41,538 bases of DNA from Thermoplasmatales archaeon SW_10_69_26 (GCA_003009755.1 PXUB01000020.1:1-41538); one strand, 5' to 3'. Shown: positions 24,299-33,356, counted from the stretch's first letter. Translations and numbers: made by a program. The notes: a model not told the origin generated them from the letters alone.

Positions 24299-24619
24299 TC
24301 ACTCGCGGGCGCGGACGTGCTCGGGGTCGAGCTGGGTCCCCTCGGCCCACAGCGAGCGCTCATGGAGATCCAGGCGCAGCTCACGCAGCGTCAAGGCCAA
24401 GATCATCCGGTCCGGGCGCACGCTGCGGACGTCGTCGGCGGACAGCCAGGCCCGCCTCAGATCGGTGTCGAGCAGGGACCGGGCTTCGTCCTCGAACTCG
24501 ATCTCGATCCCGAGACCACCGGTGGCGGGATCGGGGTGGAACCCGTCGCACTCGCCTAGCATGTGTCCGTGGCTGTCCAAGACGCGACGGGGTTGTTCGA
24601 TGGAGGGGGCCTTGTACAT
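24299..24619 (-). CDS. Small PRC-barrel-like protein
   Basis: 106 residues. RRVLDSHGHMLGECDGFHPD, then LGIEIEFEDEARSLL and WLSADDVRSVRPDRMILALT suggest a PRC-barrel type beta fold, as in small archaeal proteins linked to RNA processing or division. Evidence is by pattern only. ATG 24617-24619 is chosen because of GGTGG 5 bases upstream and a TATA box at 24650-24658. It is convergent with the ytfJ operon, one base between the ends. Confidence 0.6.
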   Translation of the reverse strand: MYKAPSIEQPRRVLDSHGHMLGECDGFHPDPATGGLGIEIEFEDEARSLLDTDLRRAWLSADDVRSVRPDRMILALTLRELRLDLHERSLWAEGTQLDPEHVRARE

Positions 24620-24649
24620 CGACGCCACCGACCCCACTTGGGCAGCCAC

Positions 24650-24658
24650 AGTATAAAG
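24650..24658 (-). promoter_or_regulatory. TATA box of the PRC-barrel-like gene
   Basis: CTTTATACT about 35 bases before the ATG at 24619; a short leader carrying GGTGG would result. Confidence 0.55.
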
Positions 24659-24774
24659 TCACACGGGCCATCGGCTGTCCTGGAACCCTCCAAGGTGAGG
24701 GTCCCCCCGCCCGGGACTGGTCGTCGGTCCTTCTCCCGGGGGTTCCTCGGTACTTCGACCTCCACCTGTGGGGA

Positions 24775-25074
24775 TCACACGATGCCGGAGCTGGGGGTCG
24801 ATCGATCGCCCGCGAGCTCGACCTCGATCTCCAGCTCGGGCTCGTCGCCGCCCTCGAACTCGATCTCCAGCTCGACCGGTTCGCGGTAGGTGAACGGGAT
24901 CCGCCAGCCCTCGCCGGTGAGCTCGATCTCCCGACCGGCTTGCAGCTGTTCGCCGAGCTCGACCAGGAACGCGCCGACGCTGTCGGCGTCGACGTCCAGC
25001 TCCTCTTCGAAGGAGCCGTCGACGATCGTCTCGGCTGCGGGCCCGGGCTCGCCGATGGGCGGGGCTTCGACCAT
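24775..25074 (-). CDS. Amphi-Trp domain-like small acidic protein
   Basis: 99 residues, very acidic. The pattern DADSVGAFLVELGEQLQAGR, then IELTGEGWRIPFTYREPVEL and a final Glu-rich strand follows the amphi-Trp domain, a small fold common in haloarchaea and some bacteria, of unknown role. The final Trp of the canonical motif is not evident. The start is ATG 25072-25074. Confidence 0.7.
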   Translation of the reverse strand: MVEAPPIGEPGPAAETIVDGSFEEELDVDADSVGAFLVELGEQLQAGREIELTGEGWRIPFTYREPVELEIEFEGGDEPELEIEVELAGDRSTPSSGIV

Positions 25075-25185
25075 GGCCGGCTTCAGGGACCCTGGACGGG
25101 AAAGCCCCGTTGAAGGCGGGCATGTGAGGGACCCAGGCGTCCCTACCCCGAACGCCCAAGACCCCCTTTCCGTCTACCGGGAACC

Positions 25186-25935
25186 ATGGAGATCCTCGGG
25201 GCGAGCCAGCAGGCGGCCGAGCGCTGCCAGGCGTTGGACTTCGACGAGCCGGTCACCTGCACGTACAACCCGCTCGACTACGCCTGGGAGGGCTACCGCG
25301 CCTACCTCGAGCGCTTCGCGGACGAGCCCAAGGACGTGCTCATGGTCGGCATGAACCCCGGCCCGTGGGGGATGGGGCAGACCGGTGTCCCGTTCGGCGA
25401 CGTCGACCGCGTGCGCGAGGGCATGGGCATCGCCGACATCGAGGTCGACACGCCCGAGACCTACCTCGAGGACGAGCGACCCGTGCACGGGTTCGACTGC
25501 CCGCGCAACGAGCGCTCGGGGACGCGACTGTACGAGGGCCTGGCCGACCGCTTCGGCACGCTCGAGGACGCCTACGAGCACCTGTTCGTCGCCAACTACT
25601 GCCCGCTGTTGTTCTTCGACGACGAGGCCTCGAACATCACGCCGCCTCGGCTGCGGAAGGCCGACCGCGAGGCCCTGTTCGCCATCTGCGACGAACGCCT
25701 GTCGCGCTTGATCGACCACCTGGACCCGGACGCGCTCGTCGGCGTCGGCCGCTTCGCCGAGCGCCGGATCGAGGCCGTGCTCGCGGACCGCGGCGAGGAC
25801 CGGCAGGTCGAGTACCTGTTGCACCCGAGCCCGGCCAACCCGATGGCGAACAAGGACGGCGGCGAATACTGGCAGGCTCAGCTCGCCGAGACGCTGGAGG
25901 CGTGCGGGCTGGAAACCGAGGCGGTCGAGGCCTAG
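25186..25935 (+). CDS. SMUG1-type uracil-DNA glycosylase
   Basis: 249 residues. YNPLDYAWEGYRAYLERF, then VLMVGMNPGPWGMGQTGVPF (motif 1, about 52-71) and the C-terminal LLHPSPANPMAN (motif 2) are characteristic of single-strand-selective monofunctional uracil glycosylases. These remove uracil and some oxidised pyrimidines in base excision repair. NYCPLLFFDD in the middle supplies pocket residues. Length and motif order agree with SMUG1. The start is ATG 25186. It lies between uvrA and uvrC, giving a repair-rich neighbourhood. Confidence 0.92.
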   Translation: MEILGASQQAAERCQALDFDEPVTCTYNPLDYAWEGYRAYLERFADEPKDVLMVGMNPGPWGMGQTGVPFGDVDRVREGMGIADIEVDTPETYLEDERPVHGFDCPRNERSGTRLYEGLADRFGTLEDAYEHLFVANYCPLLFFDDEASNITPPRLRKADREALFAICDERLSRLIDHLDPDALVGVGRFAERRIEAVLADRGEDRQVEYLLHPSPANPMANKDGGEYWQAQLAETLEACGLETEAVEA

Positions 25936-25966
25936 ATCGGCGGGAGAGGGTCCGAGAGCCATAGAA

Positions 25967-25980
25967 CTATATATCTATAG
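25967..25980 (+). promoter_or_regulatory. AT-rich palindromic promoter of toxin module 3
   Basis: CTATA-TATC-TATAG, perfect 5-bp arms, ends 17 bases before the antitoxin ATG 25997. It contains TATA sequences in both orientations, so promoter and operator probably coincide. Confidence 0.5.
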
Positions 25981-25996
25981 ATTCATCGATCACGCG

Positions 25997-26200
25997 ATGG
26001 CAGCCACCACCGTGTCCGTCTCAGAGGAAACGCGACGCGAGCTGATGGGGCTCAAGCACGAGAGGGGCAAGGGCAGCGTGGACGAGCTGCTCCAGGATCT
26101 CCTCGTCGAGTACCGCAAGATGAGGTTCCACGAGGCCGCCGGTCTCTTCCGCGAGCGACTCTCCGAGAGCGACCTCGACGTCGAGGACCTGATCGAGTGA
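25997..26200 (+). CDS. VapB-like antitoxin, module 3
   Basis: 67 residues. MAATTVSVSEETRRELMGLK is a typical ribbon-helix-helix N-terminus, and the C-terminal half is a long charged helix. Unlike modules 1 and 2 it is not of the DUF217 type. Its TGA overlaps the GTG of the toxin gene. Confidence 0.8.
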   Translation: MAATTVSVSEETRRELMGLKHERGKGSVDELLQDLLVEYRKMRFHEAAGLFRERLSESDLDVEDLIE

Positions 26201-26613
26201 CCGAACTCGTCGTCGACACGAACGTCCTCTTCTCGGCTCTCTACGATCCCGAGTCCCCGCCCGGTCGAATCGTGGAGTTCGCCCTCGAGGGCACGGTCGA
26301 GCTCTACGCCCCCGAGACGGTCCGAGCCGAGCTCCGAGACGTGCTGGTGCGGAAGCTCGACTATACGAAGGACGAGTGGAGCGAGACGAAGCAAGCACTG
26401 CCGGTCGAGTGGATCGACGAGCCCGTCTACGAGGGCGAGATCGAGGAGGCGCGCTCGGCGATCGCCGACGAGGACGACGCACCCGTAGTCGCCGCGAGCC
26501 TCGTGACGGGCGCTCCCGTCGTCAGCGGCGACGGCGACTTCCACCCGCTCGAGGAGGCCGCCGTCGAGACGTACCGACCGCGAGCCAGCGTCGACGAGAT
26601 CGACGGCGGATAG
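26197..26613 (+). CDS. PIN-domain toxin, module 3
   Basis: 138 residues from GTG 26197-26199. ELVVDTNVLFSALYDPES begins the PIN domain; further acidic sites are in VRAELRDVL, ADEDDAPVVAASL and SGDGDFHPL. The pattern 'DTNVLFSAL...SGD.DF' is that of the putative toxin-PIN family (COG1569-like). Overlap with the antitoxin (GTGA) implies coupling. Palindromic element copy 2 begins 27 bp after its stop. Confidence 0.85.
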   Translation: MTELVVDTNVLFSALYDPESPPGRIVEFALEGTVELYAPETVRAELRDVLVRKLDYTKDEWSETKQALPVEWIDEPVYEGEIEEARSAIADEDDAPVVAASLVTGAPVVSGDGDFHPLEEAAVETYRPRASVDEIDGG

Positions 26614-26640
26614 CCGCCCTCCTCCGCCGCTCTCCCGCCC

Positions 26641-26806
26641 ACGGGCTGTCTCGTTAAGCAGGGGCCGCGAAGGACACGAAGGATCGCCACGGCCACGAAC
26701 CTGTGACTCGCCGCCGGGCGGCTTTGGCACGGCAGCTGCTCTCCTTTGTGCCCTGGCGTCCCGTCGCGTACTTGGTGGTCCCCCCGTTTGTTATCCTTAC
26801 AGCACG
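26641..26806 (+). mobile_element. Palindromic MITE-like element, copy 2
   Basis: About 166 bp, same orientation as the other copies. The flanking direct repeat TCCCGCCC is at 26633-26640 and 26807-26814; the match extends two further bases. It starts ACGGGCTGTC and ends TTACAGCACG. Its right end is 52 bp before the uvrC start, so its TTATCC motif (26791-26796) could serve as or replace the uvrC promoter. Confidence 0.85.
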
Positions 26807-26858
26807 TCCCGCCCACCCCGCAACCTTCTTGATGCCCAGGCCGGGATAGCTGTCCCAC

Positions 26859-28637
26859 GTGGTGTCGGATGAGCTGGTCGAGCGGGCTCGCGAGCTGCCG
26901 ACCGAGCCCGGCGTCTACCGGTTCGTGGACGCGGACGGCCAGGCCCTGTACATCGGGAAGGCCGCCGACCTGCGCGACCGGGTGACCAGCTACTTCACGG
27001 CGGGCACGCACGGGCACGGCCCCCGCATCGACCGGATGCTTGCGGAGGCCGAAGGGATCGAGACCGTGCTCGTCGACAGCGAGCAGGAGGCCTACCTGCT
27101 CGAGTCCAACCTGATCAAGGAGAAGAAGCCGCGCTACAACGTCCGCCTCACCGACGACAAGCGCTACCCGTGGATCCTGGTCTCCGACGAGGAGCACCCC
27201 CGGATCGACATCACGCGGGACAAGGCCGAGGAGGGCGACTACTACGGGCCGTTCCCCGACGTCGGGTCGGCGCGCGAGCTCGTGAACCTGCTGCGCGAAG
27301 CCTTCGGCGTCCGCGATTGCCCGCGCGAGCTGCCCGAGGGCTGCATCAAGCACGACATCGGCCTGTGCAAGGCGCCCTGCATGCTGGACATCGAGGAGAC
27401 CTACGCCGAGGCGGTCGAGCGCGTCCAGCACGTGTTGAAGGGCAACCCCCAGCCGGCGATCGCCGTGCTCGAGGAGCGCATGCACCAGGCCAGCGAGGAG
27501 CGGCGCTTCGAGCAGGCGGCCCGGCTGCGGGACGAGATCGAGGACATCCAGCGGTTGCTCGACGAGCAGGCGATCTTCGCCAGCGACCGCGAGGACCGGG
27601 ATGCCATCGCGATCGAGGGCACGCCCGAGCACGGGGTTGCGGTCGTGTTGCCGCGCCGCAGCGGGCGCGTGATCGACGCCCAGGACTTCCGCCTGCCAGG
27701 GTTCGAGGAGGCCGACCGCGCCGAGCTGTTGGCCGAGTTCCTGGCCCGCTACTACGAGGATCGGCCCTCGATCCCGCACCGGATCCTCGTGCCCGAGATG
27801 CCGACCGGTCACGAGGAGCTGGCCCAGGCCTTGGGCGCCCAGGCGGGGCGCAAGGTTCGCTTTCGGGTCCCCCAGCGCGGCAAGGGCAAGCGGATGCTGG
27901 ACCTGGCCGAGAAGAACGCCGGCTTCCAGCTCAAGCAGCTGCAGACCGAGCGCGGGCCCGACCCCGGCGTCGTCGACCTCAAACAGCGCCTGGCGCTGGC
28001 GGAGATGCCGCGCCGCATCGAGTGCGTGGACGTCAGCCACCACGGCGGCGAGGGCGTCGTGGCCGGCCTGGTCACCTTCGAGGACGGTCACGCCGACAAG
28101 TCCGGGTACCGGCGCTTCGATCTCTCGATCGAGAGCAACGACGACGTGGCCGGCATCCGGGAGGTCACCCGCCGCCGGTTGCGCCGGTTGACCGAGGAGG
28201 GCAAGGGCCTGCCGGACCTGTTCCTCGTCGACGGCGGCCGCGCCCAGGCCGACGCGGCGCGCGAGGCCGCCCGCGAGCTGGGGCTCGAGCTGGCGATCCT
28301 GGGCCTGGCCAAGGAGGAGGAAGCCGTGCACCGGCCGGGCTGGCGCGATCCCATCGATCTGCCCAACGAGGCGGCCGGGCTCAAGCTGTTGATGCGGGCA
28401 CGCGACGAGGCCCACCGCTTCGCGAACCAGTACAGCTCGACGAAGCGGACGAACACGCTCACGGACAGCGTGCTGGACGACGTGCCAGGGGTGGGCCCGG
28501 AGCTGCGGCGTCGGCTGCTGCGGGAGATGGGCAGCGTGGACGGGATCCGCGAGGCCACGGCCGAGGAGCTGACCGCCATCGACGGGGTCGGCCCCAAGCG
28601 GGCCCGGCGCATCAAGGCCACCCTGGGCGAGGGCTGA
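26859..28637 (+). CDS. uvrC: Excinuclease ABC subunit UvrC
   Basis: 592 residues, full length. It makes both incisions around a lesion after UvrB binding. The N-terminal GIY-YIG nuclease has PGVYRFVDADGQALYIGKA (about 17-36); a Cys cluster (IGLCKAPCML) follows; the UVR domain (about 200-232) contacts UvrB. The C-terminal RNase H-like nuclease begins IECVDVSHHGGEGVVAGLV and includes FLVDGGRAQ. Two helix-hairpin-helix motifs end the protein (DVPGVGPELRRRLL, IDGVGPKRARRI). The start is GTG 26859 or the adjacent GTG 26862. It sits directly downstream of MITE-like copy 2. Confidence 0.98.
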   Translation: MVSDELVERARELPTEPGVYRFVDADGQALYIGKAADLRDRVTSYFTAGTHGHGPRIDRMLAEAEGIETVLVDSEQEAYLLESNLIKEKKPRYNVRLTDDKRYPWILVSDEEHPRIDITRDKAEEGDYYGPFPDVGSARELVNLLREAFGVRDCPRELPEGCIKHDIGLCKAPCMLDIEETYAEAVERVQHVLKGNPQPAIAVLEERMHQASEERRFEQAARLRDEIEDIQRLLDEQAIFASDREDRDAIAIEGTPEHGVAVVLPRRSGRVIDAQDFRLPGFEEADRAELLAEFLARYYEDRPSIPHRILVPEMPTGHEELAQALGAQAGRKVRFRVPQRGKGKRMLDLAEKNAGFQLKQLQTERGPDPGVVDLKQRLALAEMPRRIECVDVSHHGGEGVVAGLVTFEDGHADKSGYRRFDLSIESNDDVAGIREVTRRRLRRLTEEGKGLPDLFLVDGGRAQADAAREAARELGLELAILGLAKEEEAVHRPGWRDPIDLPNEAAGLKLLMRARDEAHRFANQYSSTKRTNTLTDSVLDDVPGVGPELRRRLLREMGSVDGIREATAEELTAIDGVGPKRARRIKATLGEG

Positions 28638-28670
28638 GGGGCCAGCCCGGCCAAGGCCGAAACGCCTAGC

Positions 28671-28678
28671 CTTAAAGG
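28671..28678 (+). promoter_or_regulatory. TATA-like box of the histidine kinase gene
   Basis: CTTAAAGG about 27 bases before GTG 28702, preceded by AACGC; leaderless spacing. Confidence 0.5.
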
Positions 28679-28701
28679 TCACCTCTCGGCGGACTGGACC
28701 T

Positions 28702-29769
28702 GTGGCTACCGCCACCGGGCCCCCGGATCGCGGCGAGGGCAGCGGTGGCTCTCCCGCGAGCACCCTCTCGTCGGCGAGGCAGCGTCTGCGGGGCCGGTGC
28801 CTGACGCTCGTGTTCGTCGCGTTGGCGGGCTTCGGCTTGACCTACGTCTACCTCCGCGTGGTCGGCGCCGGCTCGAGGGCACAGGTCCTGGGGGCCCTCG
28901 GCGGGCTGTTCATCGTCTTGACGATCGTCGGGATCGGTCTCCTGGGCCCGGTGCTGCGCCAACAGCAGGACCGGGAGTCCGTCTACGAGTTCCCTGGCTC
29001 CTCGACCGGCGGGGGGCAGCTCGACGTCACGCGGACCTGGACGCCGGCGGACGAGGAGCTGCGGGAGTTCACGTTCCTCGTAGCGCACGATCTGCGGGAG
29101 CCGGCGCGGACGGCGGCCACGCACGCCCGCCTGGCGCAGCGGGAAGCCGGCGAGGAGCTGTCCGACCAGGCCAACGACGACATCGAGACGGCGGTCTGGG
29201 CGGCCAAGCGGGTCGACACCCTCCTCGACGACCTGCTCACCTACGTCAGCCTCGAGGATCCAAGCCCCGAGCCGATGGAGGTCGAGGACGTCGTGCACGA
29301 CGTCATCGCCCGGTTGGGCGCCCGGATCGAGCGGTTCGAGGCCGAGATCGAGGTCGCCGGATCGACGACCGTGCACGGTGACCCCGACCAGATCGGCCGT
29401 CTGCTGGCGGAGCTGATCGACAACGCGATGAAGTTCGTCCCGCCGGGACAACGGCCCCGCATCGAGATCACCGGCGAGGCCACCGAGCAGGGCGCCCGCA
29501 TCGAGGTGGCTGACAACGGGATCGGGATGGACCCCGATCACGTCGACCGGGCCTTCGCGATCTTCCAGCGGTTGCACGCTCCCCACGAGTTCCAGGGGAC
29601 GGGCACGGGGTTGGCGATCTGCCGGCGCATCACCGAGCTGCACGGGGGCTCGATCGACGTGGAGAGCCCTCCCGGCGACGGCACCCTGTTCCGCATCCAC
29701 CTGCCTGCCCAGGCCAGGGCCGCCGAGGCCGAGGCCTTGGACGCGTCCCGCGATGGCTCTTCGCCGTGA
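28702..29769 (+). CDS. Membrane sensor histidine kinase
   Basis: 355 residues. Two adjacent hydrophobic helices (about 33-53 and 60-82), with almost no extracellular loop. The DHp domain has FLVAHDLREPART with the phosphorylatable His near 131. The ATPase domain carries the N box (ELIDNAMKFV), the G1 box (VADNGIGMDPD), a short F-box region (FQRLHAPHEF) and the G2 box (GTGTGLAICRRI). No response regulator is adjacent, so it is an orphan kinase. The lack of a sensor domain suggests it senses membrane state or a partner protein. Confidence 0.92.
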   Translation: MATATGPPDRGEGSGGSPASTLSSARQRLRGRCLTLVFVALAGFGLTYVYLRVVGAGSRAQVLGALGGLFIVLTIVGIGLLGPVLRQQQDRESVYEFPGSSTGGGQLDVTRTWTPADEELREFTFLVAHDLREPARTAATHARLAQREAGEELSDQANDDIETAVWAAKRVDTLLDDLLTYVSLEDPSPEPMEVEDVVHDVIARLGARIERFEAEIEVAGSTTVHGDPDQIGRLLAELIDNAMKFVPPGQRPRIEITGEATEQGARIEVADNGIGMDPDHVDRAFAIFQRLHAPHEFQGTGTGLAICRRITELHGGSIDVESPPGDGTLFRIHLPAQARAAEAEALDASRDGSSP

Positions 29770-31524
29770 TCACGTGCTCCAGGGGACCTGGCCGCGCTCG
29801 GGCGCCGGCTCGAACCCGGGATCGTCGAGATCCGTGAACGACAGCTGGGCCGGGTCCTCGCCGCCGAGCTGCACCTCGTAGGTGGGGCTGAACGGCGACG
29901 GGTGGATCCAGTCGGGCGCCTCGGGTCGCAGCTCGAGCCTCAGGCGGTGGTCCTCGGGCACGAAGCTGTTCATCGGGAAGAACTGCATCTCGACGGACAC
30001 GAACTGGTCCTGCGGGACGGGGGTGCGGGCGTCGCGCGTCTGCCGGTGGGCCAGGTTGAGGATGGCGTGGCCCAGCCACTTGGGCCCGTCCTCGGCGTCC
30101 TCGTCGTAGAGGTCGGCGACGAGGTGGCCGTCGGGCTGGTCGATGGCGACGTCGAGCGAGAGCGTAGGTCGGCCCGTGACCAGCGTGTCCTCCGCGAGCG
30201 GGTCCGAGGTGAATCGCAAGGACTCGGGGCCGCGGGCTTGCTCGGCGTCGGTGGGCGCTTCGGTGGCCGCGTTCGAGGGGTCCTTGGCCATGCGGCGGAC
30301 CTCGCTGGGCGGCGCCTCGTCCATCAGGCGGCCGTCGCCGGCGAGGAACAGCTGGCGGGGCTCGCGGTCCTCGGGCGGCCACGTGTCCGCGCGGTACCAG
30401 TGGCCGGCGTCGTCCTGCACGAGCACGGGTTCGCGCTCGGTGACGCCGTTGTCGACGCCCTTGAGCCATCGGTCGAACCAGGCCACCATCGTCATGTTCC
30501 AGTCGTGGCGCGACCAGTCCTCGTTGTAGGTGTTGGCGAAGGGGATGTTGTGCTCCCACTGCCCGATCCAGGTCTTCGAGTTCGCGGGCAGATCGTCGAC
30601 GAGGGGGACGCCGTTGTCGGGGTCGACGTTCCAGTCCTGGAAGCCGTGGACGAGGAACACCGGCACGTCGACCTGGTCGAGCTGGGCCTCGTACTCGCGC
30701 TCGTCCCAGAACTCGTCGTGCGTGCCGACGGCCATCGTCTCGTAGCCCTTCTCGATGCGATCGGCGGCGCCCGGGCAGAAGGCGTCCAGGGGCGGGAGCA
30801 GGTGCTGGGGGCCCTCGGCGTTCCCTGGCACGAGGGTCCAGTCGACGAGCGCCGTGTAGTATGTCGGGAACGCGGGCCCGTGCGTGTACGAGGCCCCGTC
30901 GACGTGGTCGTAGCGGTACATGTCCGAGATGCCCTGCATCGGGACCACGGTCTTCAGCCCGGGCGGGTCGGTGATCGCGGCTTGCCAGGGCGTGGTGCCC
31001 GGGTAGGAGATCCCGATCATGCTGACGTTGCCGTTCGACCAATCCGCCTCGTGGTAGTGCTTCACGATGTCGTGGGCGTCCTGGATCTCGTCCTCGCCGC
31101 CGAGCTGGAAGCAGCCCTCCGAGTAGCCGGTACCGCGCACGCTGGCGTGCACGACGGTGTAACCGCGCTCGACGAGCACCTGGGTCCAGTAGGAGCCGTG
31201 CTGGGCCTGCGGTTCGGCGTCGAGGTTGCCGAAGTAGGGCGACAGCTGGATGACGACGGGCGTCTCGCCGGAGGCGTTGGGATGGTACTCGGCGGTGTGG
31301 ATCTGCGTCCCGTCGTGGGTGGGGAGGAACGTCTCGACCATGCGATCGAGCTCGTGCACCGGCTGGCTGAGCTCGCCGGGCTCGACCGGGCCGGTGAACG
31401 CCCCGGCGGGATCGGTCGCCTCGACCGAGGCCTCGTCCAGCTCCCCGTCGGAGCTGGGCACCCCGATGCAGCCGCTCGTGACCATCGCCAGCGCCAGCAG
31501 GACCGCGAGACCGCGTTCGAGCAC
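29770..31524 (-). CDS. Lipoprotein CocE/NonD-type hydrolase (PepX S15 family)
   Basis: 584 residues from GTG 31522-31524. LALAMVTSGC at residues 10-19 is a lipobox, so the enzyme is probably anchored outside the membrane. The alpha/beta-hydrolase core carries a GISYPG nucleophile elbow (about 170), Asp in FQDWNVD (about 295) and His in QWEHNIPF (about 322). The C-terminal beta domain (about 370-584; FTSDPLAEDTLVTGRPTLSL) is the PepX_C/CocE jelly roll. The family cleaves X-Pro dipeptides, acyl esters or amides; the substrate here is unknown. A shared TATA box lies about 29 bases upstream. Confidence 0.88.
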   Translation of the reverse strand: MLERGLAVLLALAMVTSGCIGVPSSDGELDEASVEATDPAGAFTGPVEPGELSQPVHELDRMVETFLPTHDGTQIHTAEYHPNASGETPVVIQLSPYFGNLDAEPQAQHGSYWTQVLVERGYTVVHASVRGTGYSEGCFQLGGEDEIQDAHDIVKHYHEADWSNGNVSMIGISYPGTTPWQAAITDPPGLKTVVPMQGISDMYRYDHVDGASYTHGPAFPTYYTALVDWTLVPGNAEGPQHLLPPLDAFCPGAADRIEKGYETMAVGTHDEFWDEREYEAQLDQVDVPVFLVHGFQDWNVDPDNGVPLVDDLPANSKTWIGQWEHNIPFANTYNEDWSRHDWNMTMVAWFDRWLKGVDNGVTEREPVLVQDDAGHWYRADTWPPEDREPRQLFLAGDGRLMDEAPPSEVRRMAKDPSNAATEAPTDAEQARGPESLRFTSDPLAEDTLVTGRPTLSLDVAIDQPDGHLVADLYDEDAEDGPKWLGHAILNLAHRQTRDARTPVPQDQFVSVEMQFFPMNSFVPEDHRLRLELRPEAPDWIHPSPFSPTYEVQLGGEDPAQLSFTDLDDPGFEPAPERGQVPWST

Positions 31525-31547
31525 CGCGAGGCAAGGCCTCGCACGGG

Positions 31548-31558
31548 GCCATAAATCT
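31548..31558. promoter_or_regulatory. Shared divergent TATA element
   Basis: GCCATAAATCT reads ATAAAT on the plus strand and ATTTAT on the minus strand. It lies about 29 bases before GTG 31524 (minus) and about 33 bases before ATG 31586 (plus), the leaderless distance for both genes. No second AT-rich box exists between them. Confidence 0.6.
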
Positions 31559-31585
31559 TCTTGCGGACGAGGCGTTCGGTGGACG

Positions 31586-32053
31586 ATGAGCGACGACGCC
31601 CAGCACTGGCTCGTGAAGGAGAGCCCGTCCAGCTTCTCGATCGAGGACTTCGCGGAGAAGGGCTCGACGCCCTGGTACGGGGTGCGCAACTACGAGGCGC
31701 GCAACAACATGCAGGCGATGGAGGAAGGCGACCTCGTCCTGTACTACCACTCGAGCGCGAGCCCGCCGGGCGTCGTCGGTCTGGCCCGCGTCGCAGAGGC
31801 GGCCTACCCCGACCCGACGCAGTTCGACGAGGACAGCCCCTACTACGACGAGGACGCCACCGAGGACGACCCGACGTGGTACCGCGTGGACCTGGCCTAC
31901 GAGGCGACCTTCGACCGCAAGGTGCCTCTCAAGGAGATCAAGGCCGAGGACCAGCTGCAGGACATGACGCTGGTCAACCGCTCGCGGCTGTCCGTGCAGC
32001 CCGTCGAGGCCGACGAGTACGAGCTCGTGCGCGAGATGGCGAACGCGGATTGA
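31586..32053 (+). CDS. EVE-domain protein
   Basis: 155 residues. HWLVKESPSSFSIEDFAEKG followed by WYGVRNYEARNNMQAMEEGD and VLYYHSS is the EVE domain, a PUA-like fold that binds modified bases. DPTWYRVDLAYEATFDRKV and NRSRLSVQPVEADEY complete it. In bacteria EVE proteins recognise modified cytosines, often in defence or RNA contexts. Stand-alone archaeal versions have no assigned role. No restriction gene is visible nearby. Confidence 0.93.
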   Translation: MSDDAQHWLVKESPSSFSIEDFAEKGSTPWYGVRNYEARNNMQAMEEGDLVLYYHSSASPPGVVGLARVAEAAYPDPTQFDEDSPYYDEDATEDDPTWYRVDLAYEATFDRKVPLKEIKAEDQLQDMTLVNRSRLSVQPVEADEYELVREMANAD

Positions 32054-32248
32054 CGACCGGTTGCGCACTACCGAACGCGACGCCCAGCCCGGCGAGCCGC
32101 GATGTCGGCGGCGACCGCGACGACGATCGTCGCCAGCGGTGGAGGCGTGACGCGGAGGATGATGCACCCAGCCCCGAAGTATTTGTAGCGGGGGTGGGGG
32201 AGGTGGAGGAAGCGACCGAGCCCACGCTCGGCGCGAGAGGAAACCACC

Positions 32249-33022
32249 ATGGGCCCAGGGACCCCGAGCGGACGAACGAAGCAACACGAGGAGCCGGGCG
32301 TCGAGTCGACGAAGGCCGCGCTGACCGGCGACCTCGAGGTCGACCTCGAGCCCGACGACGTGTGGACGCTCGGCCAGCTCATCGAGGCCGACGTGGCCAG
32401 CTTCCCCCCAGGGATCGCGCAGGAGATCGTGACCGGCTACCGGATCCTGCAGGGAGCCGGCTACCAGCCGGCCGGCGACACCGAGGTCCAGCTGCAGGGC
32501 GCCGGCGACGCGACCGGCCTGCCGTTGCCGGAGGGGGCCCTCGACGAGGACGAGGGTAGCATCTTCTCCCGCCAGATCGTGGTCACCGAGCTGACCGAGA
32601 CCGAGCCGGCCGAGGAGGAGGCAGAGACCGAGCCCGCCGCGCCCACGCGTCAGGAGGCTGCCGGTGCCGGGGGCCAGCCGGCGGCTGGGGCCGCCCCCGT
32701 GGCCGGGGAGCAGGCCGAGCGCCTGGCCGACGCCGTCGAGCAGCTGGCCGAGGGACTCGAGCGCTCGGCCGCCGACCTCACGCAGGACACCCAGGCCGCC
32801 ACCGACACCCAGGTGGTCCCAGCCACGGACACGCGGCTGGCGAGGGTGACCGTGGACTGGGCGTTGATCGGGCTGGGGCTGACCGTCTCGACGATGTTCG
32901 TCATCGCGGCCGGGTTCCTGGCCGATCCCGTGTTCGCCATCCTCGGCCTGGCGCTGCTCGGGTTCGCCGCCTTCCAGTCCTACCCCTACCTCGCCGACAC
33001 CGACCGAGGTGATCGCCCGTGA
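32249..33022 (+). CDS. Acidic protein with C-terminal membrane anchor, unknown function
   Basis: 257 residues. An acidic N-terminal domain (about 25-110; DDVWTLGQLIEADVASFPPG), a Glu/Ala/Pro linker with a possible coiled coil (about 150-185), then two hydrophobic helices (about 205-248). I do not recognise it. It overlaps the next gene (GTGA), so the two form an operon. The start ATG 32249 has GAGG about 8 bases upstream; an AGTATTTG promoter-like box is at 32178-32185. Confidence 0.7.
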   Translation: MGPGTPSGRTKQHEEPGVESTKAALTGDLEVDLEPDDVWTLGQLIEADVASFPPGIAQEIVTGYRILQGAGYQPAGDTEVQLQGAGDATGLPLPEGALDEDEGSIFSRQIVVTELTETEPAEEEAETEPAAPTRQEAAGAGGQPAAGAAPVAGEQAERLADAVEQLAEGLERSAADLTQDTQAATDTQVVPATDTRLARVTVDWALIGLGLTVSTMFVIAAGFLADPVFAILGLALLGFAAFQSYPYLADTDRGDRP

Positions 33023-33270
33023 CGCGCGAGAGCCCAGCCCCCGAGCCGGTGGCCGGCACGGAGATGCCCCTGCGCCACGCCGGCACGTTCTTCGTGTTCT
33101 GCGTGGCCGGCGCGGTGATCGTCGCGTTGGTCACCGGTGATCCCTCGCTGCTGTGGGCCTACGTCGGCGCGTTCACGCTGACCGTGGCGATCGGGGTCGG
33201 GCTGGCGTTGCGCGCCGACCAACACAACCGATCGCTGGCCGCCCGCCGCTCACAGCCGCCGCTGCCGTAG
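33019..33270 (+). CDS. Small two-helix membrane protein
   Basis: 83 residues from GTG 33019. Hydrophobic helices at about 22-40 and 46-66 and a basic tail. Starts inside the stop of the preceding gene, so probably its partner in the membrane. No family recognised. Confidence 0.65.
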   Translation: MTRESPAPEPVAGTEMPLRHAGTFFVFCVAGAVIVALVTGDPSLLWAYVGAFTLTVAIGVGLALRADQHNRSLAARRSQPPLP

Positions 33271-33356
33271 GCGATCAATCGAGGCGCGTCGTGGTGGGTG
33301 ACCCCACGTTGCCATCAAGCAAGGACTTATGTAGCAGCCGCGAGCGTCTTCGGAGC

